The translations under genes were made by a program, and so were the position numbers. DNA of 64,000 bases from assembly GCA_944359055.1 (NCBI GenBank), contig CALVSO010000004.1:1-64000 (forward strand), written 5' to 3'. Source of the stretch: an uncultured Bacilli bacterium. Lineage in GTDB: Bacteria; Bacillota_I; Bacilli_A; RF39; UBA660. Positions 1 through 9,942 of the stretch are shown here, piece after piece (within the stretch, counting starts at the first letter, position 1; every line of letters begins with the position of its first letter). Below the pieces are notes generated by a model, which was not told where the DNA came from, made no database searches, and saw nothing but the letters and a program-made list of their open reading frames with translations.

Positions 1-28
1 TTCTATCATACGAACATATGTATGTCAA
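1..28 (-). promoter_or_regulatory. Leftward promoter with LexA-like operator
   Basis: Reading leftward, a perfect TTGACA -35 box lies at 28-23. It is followed by a 17-base spacer, and the first five bases of a probable -10 (TAGAA) run off the window edge. The spacer region contains CGAACATATGTATG at 11-24, which matches 11 of the 13 specified positions of the Gram-positive LexA/DinR box CGAACRNRYGTTYC. A repressor there would block the promoter. The gene served lies outside the window, so its identity is unknown. Confidence 0.5.
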
Positions 29-67
29 TATTTTTATTTAAATTTTTGCAAAGCACTTTCCTAGTAT

Positions 68-93
68 ATAAAAAAAACACAAATTAATGTGTT
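68..93 (-). terminator. Terminator of addBA
   Basis: AACACA (76-81) pairs with TGTGTT (88-93). On the minus strand the hairpin is followed by eight Ts. The addA stop codon sits in the loop, so this ends the addBA transcript. Confidence 0.8.
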
Positions 94-3000
94 ATTTCTA
101 ATATATTAGAATCAATTATTGAATACAAATATAAATTAACTTTTTTATTTGTTTTATACTCAATAAAGTTTTTATAACCAGTTAATTGATCAATATATTT
201 TTTATCATCAATATTTTTTAATTTATAATCAATTATATCAATATAATCATCATATTCTAACATCAAATCAATAATACCATGATATTTTATATCATCTTTT
301 GAATATATAAATTCATATTCTTTATATATTTTAGCCTTATCAATATTTTTTAGTAAATCACTATTTAAAAATTTATTTACTTTATCATTTATTAATTTAT
401 TATCAATATTGAATTTTTCTTTGAAATTGATGTTTTCTAATATTTCGTGTACTTCTAACCCAAAATTTAAATTATCTTTTATTTCTTTAGTAATTAAGTC
501 ATTCATCTTTTTAGAAAAACTACTAGTTTCTATTTTTTCATTTTCTATATTAATATTTTCTATATCAATTTTATCATCAATTATTTCTATATTATCTTGA
601 TAATTACCTATTTTAATTAGATTGTAATCTTTTGATAAATTAATACTATTTAAATCAATAGTCTTAATATATTGTTCTAATTTATCTTTAATTGAATTGA
701 TTATATCAGCAAAGCTACGATATTTTTCTTTAACTGAATCATCTACTTTAGTATAACTTATTTCTTTTTTAGGCAATACTAAAATCATTTTTTCTTTTGC
801 TCTAGTAAGCGCTACATAAAACAATCTAATCTTTTCTGATATCTCTTCTTGTAGATAATCTTCTTTAACTAATTTTTTATAAATTGTGTCTGAAATACCA
901 TTATCAAAGTATGGTGTTACAATTCCATATTTATTGTTATATAAAAATCTTTCATTTAAATCACTTATATTAAATGTTTTATAAAGGTTTGCAAAATAAC
1001 AAATATGATATTCTAATCCTTTAGAATTATGGATAGTCATTATTTTAACATTATCTCCAAAATTACTTTCTATTTTATATTTCATATCTAATTTTTCTTT
1101 TAACATTTTATCTAAATGAAGAGAAAAATCAAATATATCATAACCTAATTTACTTAAATTATTGGCCATATCTTTTATCTTATCAATTTTAATTATACTA
1201 GAATCAATATTGCCTATAGTAATTAGTTTTTCATAAAATTTAAATTCATTTAATATTTCATCAATAATATCACTAATAGAATTGTTATTGATTAATTTAG
1301 TTATTTTTAAAGCGTCATTATATAGACTACTTTCTTTAAAATTTTTATTAACAAAATATTTAAAAATCACATCATCTTTTTCATTATATAAAAAACTACG
1401 CATTAAACTGATAAATAAATAATTATCATATTCTTTATTATATATTTTTAAAATATATTTAATTAAATTATTTAAAACTAAAATATCATTATCATCATTC
1501 ATCTTTTCGTCTTTTAAAATATTTAAAGGTATTTTTTGATATTCAAATATCTTTTTAAATAAATCAAAATTAGAAGATCTATCTAATAAAATAACAAAAT
1601 CACTGTATTTAACATCTCTTAATATTTTTTCATCTTTATCAAATATTTGATATTTATTTTCTATCTTTTCTTTAATATCATTAGCAATTATAAAACATTC
1701 TATTTCTTCTTTTGTGTATATTTTATCTTCTTCGTAATCAATTAAATCTAAATTATAATCTTGATTAGTTTTTCCTTCATTAATATAAGTATCGTTACCA
1801 AATACCATTTGATGAGATACTTGATAATCAGCTCCACCTATAAAATCATTCATAATAATATTAAATATTAAATTGATGTTATCTAAAACTTCTTTTCTTG
1901 ATCTAAAGTTTTTATTTAAATCAATTTTATATCCATCAATATTTTTACTATATGAATCATATTTGTTTTTAAAGATATTTGGATTAGCATTTCTAAATCT
2001 ATAAATAGATTGTTTAATATCCCCTACCATATAAACATTATTGTTAGCAATATATTTAATAAATTCTTCTTGTAAATCATTAGTATCTTGATATTCATCA
2101 ATCATAATTTCTTTAAATGAATTTTTTATTTCTTCTCTTACACTTTTGTTTTCTTTTACTATTTTTATAGCAAGTAAAGCAATGTCCGTAAATTCATAAG
2201 CATCGTTTTCAAATTTAAATTTGTGTACTTTTTCCTCTAATTCTAAAATTATTGAAATTATAACATCAACATAATCTTTAGTTTTTAATATTGTATTTTT
2301 TATTTCTTCAACATTTTCATATATACATAATTCATTTATTTCATCTAATGCTTTCTTTAATTTTTCTTTTACTTTTTTAGCTTCTTCTAAACTATTTCGC
2401 GGCAACATTGGTAATTTAATTAAAACATTTTGTTTAATAGATTCATAATCAAAACTATTTAATAAATTACTTAAATCTAATTTTTCCATATAATTAGAAT
2501 CGACATAATCACTTAATTCACTTAATAAATTACCTATACCATCAATTTTTTTCCTTAATAATAAAATATAATTATTAATATTTTGATTTATTTTATCATC
2601 ATTAAAAAAGTCATAATTCTCTAGATATTCTTTTTTGTTAGGTAACATATCTAATTTGGAACTGATAGTTAAAATCTGATTTCTAATATCTTTATCATCT
2701 TTAACACAAAAATCATTAATTAATTTAATAAATTTATCATCCTTCAAATACCTATTTTCGAATATTTCATCTAACATTTCTTTTCTTTTTATTTTAAGGA
2801 TATCTTCTTCTATTACATTAACATTTTTTGATACATTTAATAAGTAGTGATATTTCTTTACTATTGATAAAGCAAAACTATCAAATGTTGTAATATATGA
2901 TGCATCAATCATATCTAGTTCTTCTAATAAATTGTTTTCTTTTATTTTTTTTCTTATTCTTTCTTTCATTTCTTTAGCAGCAGCTTTAGTAAATGTTAAT

Positions 3001-3155
3001 AATAACAATTCATTAATATGAATACCATTTTTTAATTTAGTTATAACCCTCTCACTTAATACAGCAGTTTTACCAGATCCAGCTCCCGCACTTACTATTA
3101 TATTAGTATTATCTTTATTTATGGCTTCACTTTGTTCTTTAGTCCATTTAGGCAT
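84..3155 (-). CDS. addA: AddA, helicase-nuclease subunit of the AddAB recombination complex
   Basis: Catalytic subunit of the RecBCD-equivalent enzyme that resects double-strand breaks for recombination. Visible are the SF1 Walker A AGAGSGKT (residues ~23-30), Walker B region IDEYQDT, a helicase motif near VYMVGDIKQSIYRFR, and the C-terminal RecB-type nuclease signature GIIDL...DYK (~960-980). At 1023 residues it is shorter than the ~1230 of B. subtilis AddA. I place the start at the ATG of MPKWTK. It has GGTGAT four bases upstream and overlaps the addB stop by 8 bp, whereas the upstream in-frame GTG/ATG codons lie inside or before that site. It is translationally coupled to addB. Confidence 0.95.
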   Translation of the reverse strand: MPKWTKEQSEAINKDNTNIIVSAGAGSGKTAVLSERVITKLKNGIHINELLLLTFTKAAAKEMKERIRKKIKENNLLEELDMIDASYITTFDSFALSIVKKYHYLLNVSKNVNVIEEDILKIKRKEMLDEIFENRYLKDDKFIKLINDFCVKDDKDIRNQILTISSKLDMLPNKKEYLENYDFFNDDKINQNINNYILLLRKKIDGIGNLLSELSDYVDSNYMEKLDLSNLLNSFDYESIKQNVLIKLPMLPRNSLEEAKKVKEKLKKALDEINELCIYENVEEIKNTILKTKDYVDVIISIILELEEKVHKFKFENDAYEFTDIALLAIKIVKENKSVREEIKNSFKEIMIDEYQDTNDLQEEFIKYIANNNVYMVGDIKQSIYRFRNANPNIFKNKYDSYSKNIDGYKIDLNKNFRSRKEVLDNINLIFNIIMNDFIGGADYQVSHQMVFGNDTYINEGKTNQDYNLDLIDYEEDKIYTKEEIECFIIANDIKEKIENKYQIFDKDEKILRDVKYSDFVILLDRSSNFDLFKKIFEYQKIPLNILKDEKMNDDNDILVLNNLIKYILKIYNKEYDNYLFISLMRSFLYNEKDDVIFKYFVNKNFKESSLYNDALKITKLINNNSISDIIDEILNEFKFYEKLITIGNIDSSIIKIDKIKDMANNLSKLGYDIFDFSLHLDKMLKEKLDMKYKIESNFGDNVKIMTIHNSKGLEYHICYFANLYKTFNISDLNERFLYNNKYGIVTPYFDNGISDTIYKKLVKEDYLQEEISEKIRLFYVALTRAKEKMILVLPKKEISYTKVDDSVKEKYRSFADIINSIKDKLEQYIKTIDLNSINLSKDYNLIKIGNYQDNIEIIDDKIDIENINIENEKIETSSFSKKMNDLITKEIKDNLNFGLEVHEILENINFKEKFNIDNKLINDKVNKFLNSDLLKNIDKAKIYKEYEFIYSKDDIKYHGIIDLMLEYDDYIDIIDYKLKNIDDKKYIDQLTGYKNFIEYKTNKKVNLYLYSIIDSNILEITH

Positions 3156-5448
3156 TTTCATCACCACTTTCTAATATAACAATATCATTTTCTTTTCTAA
3201 AACAAACATCCCTAAATTCACAGTATTCACAACCGATATTTTTATTATCTATTTTTTTAGGATTAATTACAAAATTAGTATCTAATATTTCATCTCTTGC
3301 TTCAGTTATTTTACTATCAACTAAATTAATTAAATTATTAATTTCTTCATTATTAATCATTTTAGAGTAACTACTAAAACCTTTAGATGTTGTTTTTAAT
3401 GATTTTATAAAATTACTATTTTCATAATTTTTGTCTAATTTTTCTAAAATATCTAAATCATCATTTGTGTAACCTATTAGTTTTAAATTATCTTCTTTCA
3501 ATTCTAAATAAGTATGTTTATTATCTTTTTTTATTTCATTATTTAATATTTTTTGTAAATAAAAACCAGCAACTTCAACATTTTTTAAATCCATATTTTT
3601 ACTCAAATATAAATAGATTGGTAATTGTAAACTAAGACCATATTTTGCATAATCAATATTTATATCAGTATTACCTGTTTTATAGTCAACGATACAAACA
3701 ATAGTTTTGTCATTTTCTTCTTTATATAATAACTTATCAACAACACCCATAAAAGTTACTTTAACATTAGTACTTTTATCAACAAATACTTTTCTTTCAT
3801 AAAATGCATTATTTAAATTAGTATCCTTATATTGTTTTTTTATTGTATCAATAATAAATATTAATTCATCTTTAGCTTTTTTAATAAAAAACTTCTCCAT
3901 ATTATTAAATTCGTATGTTTGTTTACTTAAAAATTCATTATAACATTTATCTAAATCAAAATTATCTAAAAAAGCATTAGATAAAACATAATGAAATAAA
4001 TTACCTAAAACCGTATAATATGTTTCTTGATAAGGAGATATTCTTAAAACATTATTTAAATAATATTTAAATCCACATTTAAAATAATTATCTAAACTTG
4101 AATAAGATAATAATATTTTATTATTAATAAATTTATTAAAATCATTTTTATCAATTTTAGTATATTTATTATCATATTTCATATATTGAATATCTTGATA
4201 ATTACTAAATAACCTAGATAAATTATTTTCTTTAATATTATATTTAACTAATTTATCTAAAGAAGACGTTAATTTTATTTTATTATAAATATCCGATTTA
4301 AAACTATCAATGTTATTATCAACTACTTCTAAATTTAAAACATCATTCAAATTAGATATTGTATATTCTTCATTGTTGTTTTTTAATTTATAAGAAATAG
4401 TTAAATTTTTAATATTATTTATTTTGTTAATTATCTTATTTTTTTCATAAATATTCTTTTCTTTAGATGTTAATAAACCTATTTTTTCTTTTATTTTATC
4501 AGATAAAAAATCTTCATCTTTATATATGTTTGGTATAATTCCATAGTTAAAACCTAAAATAAATAAATAATCATCATCACTTACTAAGCTATCAAATGAT
4601 ATTAATTTAATACTATTTTTTAATTCAATATCTTTTACCTTACAATTCTTAACTTCATAAATAATTAAGTCTTTCACTTCATTAAAATCAAATTCCACAT
4701 ATTTATTAACAATATCTATTAACTTATTAATCAATTCAACATCATTAAACTTATCTTTAATTTCATTTATTATATTTGAATTATAATTTTTAATAAAATA
4801 AGCTCCAACTAAAGTATCACTTAATTTAGTATCACTTGGTATTTCAATTGGAATATTATAAAAATTACTCATTCTCTTTAAAGTATTATAATAATCATTA
4901 CTAACAATCAATTTAATATTGTTTATATTTATATTATTTTTTAACAAATCAACTATTTTATCAAAAACAAATTCAGCTTCTTTTTCTAATGTTTTAAATT
5001 GATAAATTTTACTATGCTTATATTTTGGTTCATCTTTTATAACTTCAATATTATTACTTAATTTTTTTAATAATTCTAAATCAAATTTACTTAACTCATA
5101 ACCATAAACAACAATATTTCTATTTTTATAAACATCTATTCTACTAGTATTAATATAATCTTTTACTTCATCTTTCAATTTTAATAATAATTTTAATTTA
5201 TCATCATCAAAATATTCTTTAACATAAAATATATTATCTAAATATACTTTAGCTACTTCATATTTAAATTTGTATTTATCCATCAAATAATAAATTGCTT
5301 TAACATCATAATTAAAAAACTTTTTATACAATTCTTCTAATGAAATATATTTAATATCTAATAAGTTGTTTTTACTAGTTATTTTTAAAATCATTTCTTC
5401 CTTTATTTCATTAGGTATAATTAATAACGTATTATCTTTTATATTCAT
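3148..5448 (-). CDS. addB: AddB, nuclease/iron-sulfur subunit of AddAB, N-terminally short
   Basis: Partner of AddA. The C-terminal half has a RecB-type nuclease motif (GVVDK...IVDYKTG) and four cysteines arranged as in the AddB 4Fe-4S cluster: one near residue 458 (KCGFKYY) and CEYCEFRDVC near 738-746. The protein is only 766 residues against ~1160 in B. subtilis. It begins at the strand corresponding to FLVPDQ of the B. subtilis protein, so the N-terminal Walker A loop is absent rather than mutated. A strong AAAGGAGG site ahead of the ATG supports this start. First gene of the addBA operon; a TATAAT -10 lies at 5466-5471. Confidence 0.93.
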   Translation of the reverse strand: MNIKDNTLLIIPNEIKEEMILKITSKNNLLDIKYISLEELYKKFFNYDVKAIYYLMDKYKFKYEVAKVYLDNIFYVKEYFDDDKLKLLLKLKDEVKDYINTSRIDVYKNRNIVVYGYELSKFDLELLKKLSNNIEVIKDEPKYKHSKIYQFKTLEKEAEFVFDKIVDLLKNNININNIKLIVSNDYYNTLKRMSNFYNIPIEIPSDTKLSDTLVGAYFIKNYNSNIINEIKDKFNDVELINKLIDIVNKYVEFDFNEVKDLIIYEVKNCKVKDIELKNSIKLISFDSLVSDDDYLFILGFNYGIIPNIYKDEDFLSDKIKEKIGLLTSKEKNIYEKNKIINKINNIKNLTISYKLKNNNEEYTISNLNDVLNLEVVDNNIDSFKSDIYNKIKLTSSLDKLVKYNIKENNLSRLFSNYQDIQYMKYDNKYTKIDKNDFNKFINNKILLSYSSLDNYFKCGFKYYLNNVLRISPYQETYYTVLGNLFHYVLSNAFLDNFDLDKCYNEFLSKQTYEFNNMEKFFIKKAKDELIFIIDTIKKQYKDTNLNNAFYERKVFVDKSTNVKVTFMGVVDKLLYKEENDKTIVCIVDYKTGNTDINIDYAKYGLSLQLPIYLYLSKNMDLKNVEVAGFYLQKILNNEIKKDNKHTYLELKEDNLKLIGYTNDDLDILEKLDKNYENSNFIKSLKTTSKGFSSYSKMINNEEINNLINLVDSKITEARDEILDTNFVINPKKIDNKNIGCEYCEFRDVCFRKENDIVILESGDENA

Positions 5449-5465
5449 AACTTACCTCCTTTAAA

Positions 5466-5471
5466 TATTAT
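5466..5471 (-). promoter_or_regulatory. -10 box of addBA
   Basis: TATAAT on the minus strand, 18 bases ahead of the addB ATG, with AAAGGAGG between them. The implied 5' leader is very short. No good -35 box is visible because the upstream terminator stem occupies that place. Confidence 0.45.
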
Positions 5472-5480
5472 AACATACAA

Positions 5481-5513
5481 ATAAACCTTCTACTGAAAAA
5501 GTAAAAGGTTTAT
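5481..5513 (-). terminator. Terminator hairpin after the S41-like gene
   Basis: On the minus strand AUAAACCUUUUAC pairs with GUAGAAGGUUUAU over 13 pairs, one of them U-G, with a 7-base loop. On the plus strand the same site has a C-A mismatch, so it favours leftward transcripts. The following T-run is weak. The stretch 5514-5584 holds no coding signal. Confidence 0.6.
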
Positions 5514-5584
5514 CATTATTAATTTTTATCTTTTTTTATTATTCATTGTTTTACTATATTTTAAAGCAAAATTTAAAATTGTAT

Positions 5585-6694
5585 CTATATTTTGCATATA
5601 ATCTTCTTTTTTTCTTCAATTAAAATATCTGGATGAAATATATAAGGAACCAATATTTCATTTGTTACTTCATTTTTATATTCATTCTTAGACCTAACAC
5701 TATAATTTAATAGTGGATTAAAATAACATTCAGATACAGAAAAATAATATTCACCGACATTAAACCAATTACTATTTCCGTAACAATTTATAGGAGTACT
5801 TATTTCTTCACCAATTGTAAGTGCTCCTAAATTGATTAAATCAACCAATGCATATCTTCCACCAGAAAAAACTCTGTAATCTGTTAAGCATATTAATTTT
5901 TTATCACTATTTTCTTTAATAAAATCCATTAATATTTTATTTAATGCTGAATTGCCACCTGTATTTCCTCTAATATCAACAATAATAGTATCTATATTAG
6001 ATAAATCTTCTTTTTTTAGCATTTCAATTGTTGACTCTATTTTTTCTTTAAACTTCATTTGTACAGAACTATGATTATAAATTAAACAGTTATCAACAAA
6101 TCTATATGTTGCATTATTACCATACCTATATTCATCATAATCAAACAATTGGTCTTTTAAATATTTTTCATACTTAGTAAATTTAATATTCTCTTTTTTG
6201 CCATCAGTTTTTTCAATTTCAAATACTAATTCATTACTTTCTCTTAATGATGGTATGCCAAATAATTTAACTTTATTAAATAATGATTTTTCTAATTCAT
6301 ATTTCTTTTTACCTTCTGTGCCATATGAAATAGTATCTATTAATTCGTTAATAATGACATCTATATTAATTCCGTTAATAGATATTAATTTTCCATTTTT
6401 CAAATTATTAGGAAAATTAACTAATATATCATTATCAAATATTCTAAAATTAATTGGTAATAAGGATAACAATTCAAATTTTGTATGAGCATCAGTTTCT
6501 CCACACAATCTTTTTATAATATAATCTATAAAATATTTAAATGAATAAATATCAACTACATCCATAACATTAATCAATTTATTATATAATTCATTTAATT
6601 GTTCTTCATTTATTTCGTGCCAGGGATTTATATGAACTCTTTTATAATGTTCAATAAAATCATTGTATAAAATTTCATATTTCTTATTTATCAT
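5585..6694 (-). CDS. S41 (C-terminal processing) family peptidase-like protein
   Basis: The core VDIRGNTGGNS (~residues 242-252) followed by RVFSGGRYA (~275) is the signature of the S41 fold, in which the Ser of the second motif is the nucleophile. No signal peptide or membrane segment is visible, so it is probably cytosolic, unlike CtpA proteases. I see no clear PDZ domain. Of the usual Ser-Lys dyad, the lysine cannot be assigned by eye. It lies 22 bp after the Fic-like gene and is probably co-transcribed. Active protease or a scaffold using the fold are both possible. Confidence 0.7.
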   Translation of the reverse strand: MINKKYEILYNDFIEHYKRVHINPWHEINEEQLNELYNKLINVMDVVDIYSFKYFIDYIIKRLCGETDAHTKFELLSLLPINFRIFDNDILVNFPNNLKNGKLISINGINIDVIINELIDTISYGTEGKKKYELEKSLFNKVKLFGIPSLRESNELVFEIEKTDGKKENIKFTKYEKYLKDQLFDYDEYRYGNNATYRFVDNCLIYNHSSVQMKFKEKIESTIEMLKKEDLSNIDTIIVDIRGNTGGNSALNKILMDFIKENSDKKLICLTDYRVFSGGRYALVDLINLGALTIGEEISTPINCYGNSNWFNVGEYYFSVSECYFNPLLNYSVRSKNEYKNEVTNEILVPYIFHPDILIEEKKKIICKI

Positions 6695-6716
6695 AAACTA
6701 CCTTCATTTTAAAATA

Positions 6717-7373
6717 CTAATTAATTTGTAATCCAAAAATACATTTTTCATATAAAAATTCAACAATTTTATTTTTATTATTGGTATTATAATATTGAGT
6801 AAGTAATATATTAAATTCATTAATATTTTCTTCTTTAACAGTTATAATACCACAACCATTTTCAATCAATATTTTATTAGCAATTATCATACTAGTTCTT
6901 TTATTACCATCCCAAAATATTTGACTACGCATTAAATAAAGCATCAAATCAATTGCTTTTTCTGTAACATTTTCTTCTTGTAAAATTTTGTTTATATTAT
7001 TAATGACAGCTTCTTTAATTGGAATATCAGGTATATAATCAACACCATTGATACCTACTTTACCATTTCTTAAAACGCCCCATTCCAAAGATTCATTTCT
7101 AGAAACATATGAATTTACTTTGCAAATAAAATCTAAATTAATTTCACTATCAATATTAGTTAGCACATAATTCCAAGCATCTCTTAAATTTAATATGCAA
7201 TTTATTTCATCAAGTTTTAATGTCGGAACATTAACACCTTCTAATATTGTTTTTGTATCAGGATAAGTAGTATTAATACCTTCTAACCTTGCACTATTAT
7301 ATATATTTGACACTAAAACTTTTTTAGCTAAAAATAAGTTTTGTTCTTTTGTTAATTGATATTTATCTTTCAT
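6717..7373 (-). CDS. Fic/Doc-fold protein with Gln in place of catalytic His
   Basis: The protein has the Fic layout: an N-terminal inhibitory helix SARLEG (residues 27-32, matching S/TxxxEG/N) and the Fic loop IFWDGNKRTS. Normal Fic and Doc loops begin with His (HxFxxGN). Here the equivalent residue is Gln151, encoded by CAA at 6921-6923. Without the His base, classical AMP transfer is not expected. The rest of the anion-binding loop (DGNKR) is intact, so nucleotide binding may remain. The start is ATG with GAGGTGA upstream. It appears to be the first gene of a two-gene unit with the S41-like gene. Confidence 0.8.
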   Translation of the reverse strand: MKDKYQLTKEQNLFLAKKVLVSNIYNSARLEGINTTYPDTKTILEGVNVPTLKLDEINCILNLRDAWNYVLTNIDSEINLDFICKVNSYVSRNESLEWGVLRNGKVGINGVDYIPDIPIKEAVINNINKILQEENVTEKAIDLMLYLMRSQIFWDGNKRTSMIIANKILIENGCGIITVKEENINEFNILLTQYYNTNNKNKIVEFLYEKCIFGLQIN

Positions 7374-7496
7374 ACTTTCACCTCATTAAACAACTATTAA
7401 TAGTATATCATATAATTTACAATAATTGTTTACTTGTATTACATTAAAATTTAACATATATATATTCTAGTGTTTTATGAAATTTAAAAATATATT

Positions 7497-8042
7497 TTAA
7501 CCTTTCGATATACTATTTAATTCTTTATCAATATAAATTACAGTATCATTACAATTTTTTCTATTGTGTTTACTAGTAAAATCATTCCATTCAGATAAGT
7601 AAAAATCTATATTATCTTTATTTACTTTATCTTTTAATATTGTTTTAGCTGTTTTAAAATAATTCATAACTGCAACAGCACCTAAAGCATTAGGATAAGC
7701 TTCTTCTGGTATTGTTGAAATTTTATAAAACTCTAATGCTATATCATCTGTTACTTTTCTAGGATTAGTTAAAATTATTTTATCACTTCTAAATACACCG
7801 TGAGGAGTTGCGGAATCTTTTACATCAATAACTATAGCATCATCAGGTATTATAACATCATAAATTGTATCCCCTCTATGCAACCATCTTAATAATTTTT
7901 CTGGTGTTGTAAAATTAAATCCACCAAATTCTTTTCCACTTTTAGCTTCAAGATTCCAAACATTTGCAACATTTACTTCATCTATTTTATATTCATAATC
8001 AGCGCCTTTATTACCAAACATCACTTTTATATATTTATTCAT
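7497..8042 (-). CDS. Uncharacterised protein, 181 residues
   Basis: I do not recognise a characterised family. It is soluble and mixed alpha/beta, with a conserved-looking segment GGFNFTTPEKLLRWLHRGD (~40-60) followed by YDVIIPDDA and GVFRSDKIIL. No signal peptide or membrane segment is visible. It starts one base after the histidine-phosphatase stop with AAAGGA overlapping that stop codon, so the two are translationally coupled. The 123 bp downstream (7374-7496) hold only the promoter region of the Fic-like gene. Confidence 0.75.
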   Translation of the reverse strand: MNKYIKVMFGNKGADYEYKIDEVNVANVWNLEAKSGKEFGGFNFTTPEKLLRWLHRGDTIYDVIIPDDAIVIDVKDSATPHGVFRSDKIILTNPRKVTDDIALEFYKISTIPEEAYPNALGAVAVMNYFKTAKTILKDKVNKDNIDFYLSEWNDFTSKHNRKNCNDTVIYIDKELNSISKG

Positions 8043-8043
8043 T

Positions 8044-8670
8044 TTAATTTTCCTTTATATTTTCTATCTTAATCAACTTATTTTCTTCAAATTCTAATTT
8101 AAATATTTCACAATATTTCCAATTACCCATACAATTAAAGAAATATTTTCCATTAAATGTACAATTACCTTGATTATCAATATCAACAATTTTTTTCAAT
8201 AAATATAAAATTGCTGTAGAATGACTTACAATTGCAATTCTTTTACCTTTATATTCTTTTATTATTTCCATTAAGCAATTATACATTCTATTACTTACTT
8301 CTTTTTGTGACTCACCATTGCCAATTTTATAATTTTCATCAACAAACTGTTTCATTTCAAAATCTTTAGGTAATTCATTCCAATTATTTATACCAAATTT
8401 TCTTTCACCTAAAGCTTCTACTATATTTATTTTTATATTATTTTCATTAGCAATATATTTAGCAGTTGATATAGTTCTTACATAATTAGACGAAAATAAA
8501 ATATCTATATTTTGTAATTCATCTAGTTTACTTATTTTGCTTGCTAGCATTTCACCATCAATAGATAAACATGCTTTTTCATTTTGGATTTGTAAATTAT
8601 CATTATTGATTATATTATTAATTTTTTTTAATTGTTCTGAATGTCTAATTAAATATATTGTTGTTTTCAT
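8044..8670 (-). CDS. Histidine phosphatase superfamily protein (phosphoglycerate mutase-like)
   Basis: The phosphohistidine motif appears as LIRHSEQ near the N-terminus (RHS instead of the usual RHG). The second catalytic histidine is in AIVSHSTAIL (~145-155), and the connecting SSNYVRTISTAKYIA helix is typical of the family. At 208 residues it matches small phosphatases such as CobC or PhoE-like enzymes. The substrate cannot be told from sequence. First gene of a pair with the 181-residue unknown. Confidence 0.85.
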   Translation of the reverse strand: MKTTIYLIRHSEQLKKINNIINNDNLQIQNEKACLSIDGEMLASKISKLDELQNIDILFSSNYVRTISTAKYIANENNIKINIVEALGERKFGINNWNELPKDFEMKQFVDENYKIGNGESQKEVSNRMYNCLMEIIKEYKGKRIAIVSHSTAILYLLKKIVDIDNQGNCTFNGKYFFNCMGNWKYCEIFKLEFEENKLIKIENIKEN

Positions 8671-8750
8671 TATATTTTCCTTTCTAATTATAATAAATTT
8701 TGTTTCATTATAGTTTTTCTACACTAAAAATATTCCTTAACATATATAAT

Positions 8751-9884
8751 TTATTTTTTTTCTATAGCATCAGCATGTAATTTAGCATATTTCTCAACTT
8801 GACTACTTATTAATTCATAATCATTTCTATAATCTAAACCAATAGCAGCCTTAACTCTTGCAAGTGTTTTAGAAGCTTTTAATCTTGCTTTTTCACTTCC
8901 CTCAAACAAAATTTGATAAACTTCTGGTATATGTTTTTCCAATTCGTATCTTCTAGCTCTAATTGGGGCCAAAGTATCTTCCAAAACATAGTTTAAGAAT
9001 TTTTTGACTTTCATATCTCCTAAACCGCCACGTTCATAATGAGCTTTTAATTCATCTAAATTCTTATACTCAATTTCTCCAGTTTCTGAATTTTTAAAAT
9101 ATTCTTCAAAATGTTTATCTTTTGAAAATGCTGAAAGATATATAAATACCGGATTACCTTCGGTTACACCTGGATCTTGTACTCTTAAATGATTTGGATC
9201 CGTAAACATTCCCATTACTTTTCTTTTTACTTCTTCCTTACTATCAGATAAATAAATACAATTTCCTATTGATTTACTCATTTTAGCTTGACCATCAGTA
9301 CCTGGTAATCTATGACAAGCAGTATTTTGTGGTAAAACAGCTTGTGGCTCAACCAATGTATTACCATATAGTCTATTAAAAGTACGAACTATTTCTCTAG
9401 TCTGTTCTACCATTGGTAATTGGTCATCACCAACTGGAATTATATTTGCATCAAAAGCTGTTATATCTGCGGCTTGGCTAATAGGATAAGTCATAAATCC
9501 TACTGGCAATGTGTTTTGAAATCCTCTATATACAATTTCTTGTTTTACAGTTGGATTTCTTTGTAATCTTGCAACAGTAACTAAATTCATATAATAAAAT
9601 GTTAAATCACTTAACTCTGGAACTTCAGATTGTAGAAAAATTGTACATTTTTTTGGATCTATTCCACATGCCAAATAATCTAATGCAACTTCTATAACAT
9701 TATCCTTTACTTTTTGAATATTTCCCGAATTATCAGTTGTTGCTTGTGAATCTGCAATTTCTATATACATTTCATCATACATACCTGAATTTTGTAATTG
9801 AACTCTTTGAGATAGCGATCCAACTAAATGTCCTAAATGTAATCTTCCTGTTGGTCTATCTCCTGTCAATATAATATTTCCCAT
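8751..9884 (-). CDS. trpS: Tryptophanyl-tRNA synthetase
   Basis: Class I aminoacyl-tRNA synthetase charging tRNA-Trp. The HIGH motif is HLGH in [17 protein letters not shown] near the N-terminus and the KMSKS motif is intact (AKMSKSIGN). At 377 residues it is somewhat longer than the ~330 of B. subtilis TrpS. No T-box or tryptophan-specific leader fits in the 58 bp between it and rel. It has its own AAAAGGAG site and probably follows rel on the same transcript. Confidence 0.95.
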   Translation of the reverse strand: MGNIILTGDRPTGRLHLGHLVGSLSQRVQLQNSGMYDEMYIEIADSQATTDNSGNIQKVKDNVIEVALDYLACGIDPKKCTIFLQSEVPELSDLTFYYMNLVTVARLQRNPTVKQEIVYRGFQNTLPVGFMTYPISQAADITAFDANIIPVGDDQLPMVEQTREIVRTFNRLYGNTLVEPQAVLPQNTACHRLPGTDGQAKMSKSIGNCIYLSDSKEEVKRKVMGMFTDPNHLRVQDPGVTEGNPVFIYLSAFSKDKHFEEYFKNSETGEIEYKNLDELKAHYERGGLGDMKVKKFLNYVLEDTLAPIRARRYELEKHIPEVYQILFEGSEKARLKASKTLARVKAAIGLDYRNDYELISSQVEKYAKLHADAIEKK

Positions 9885-9942
9885 ATTAATCTCCTTTTCT
9901 ACATCTTTATTTTTTTAATTATCATAATTGCTCATTTATAAC

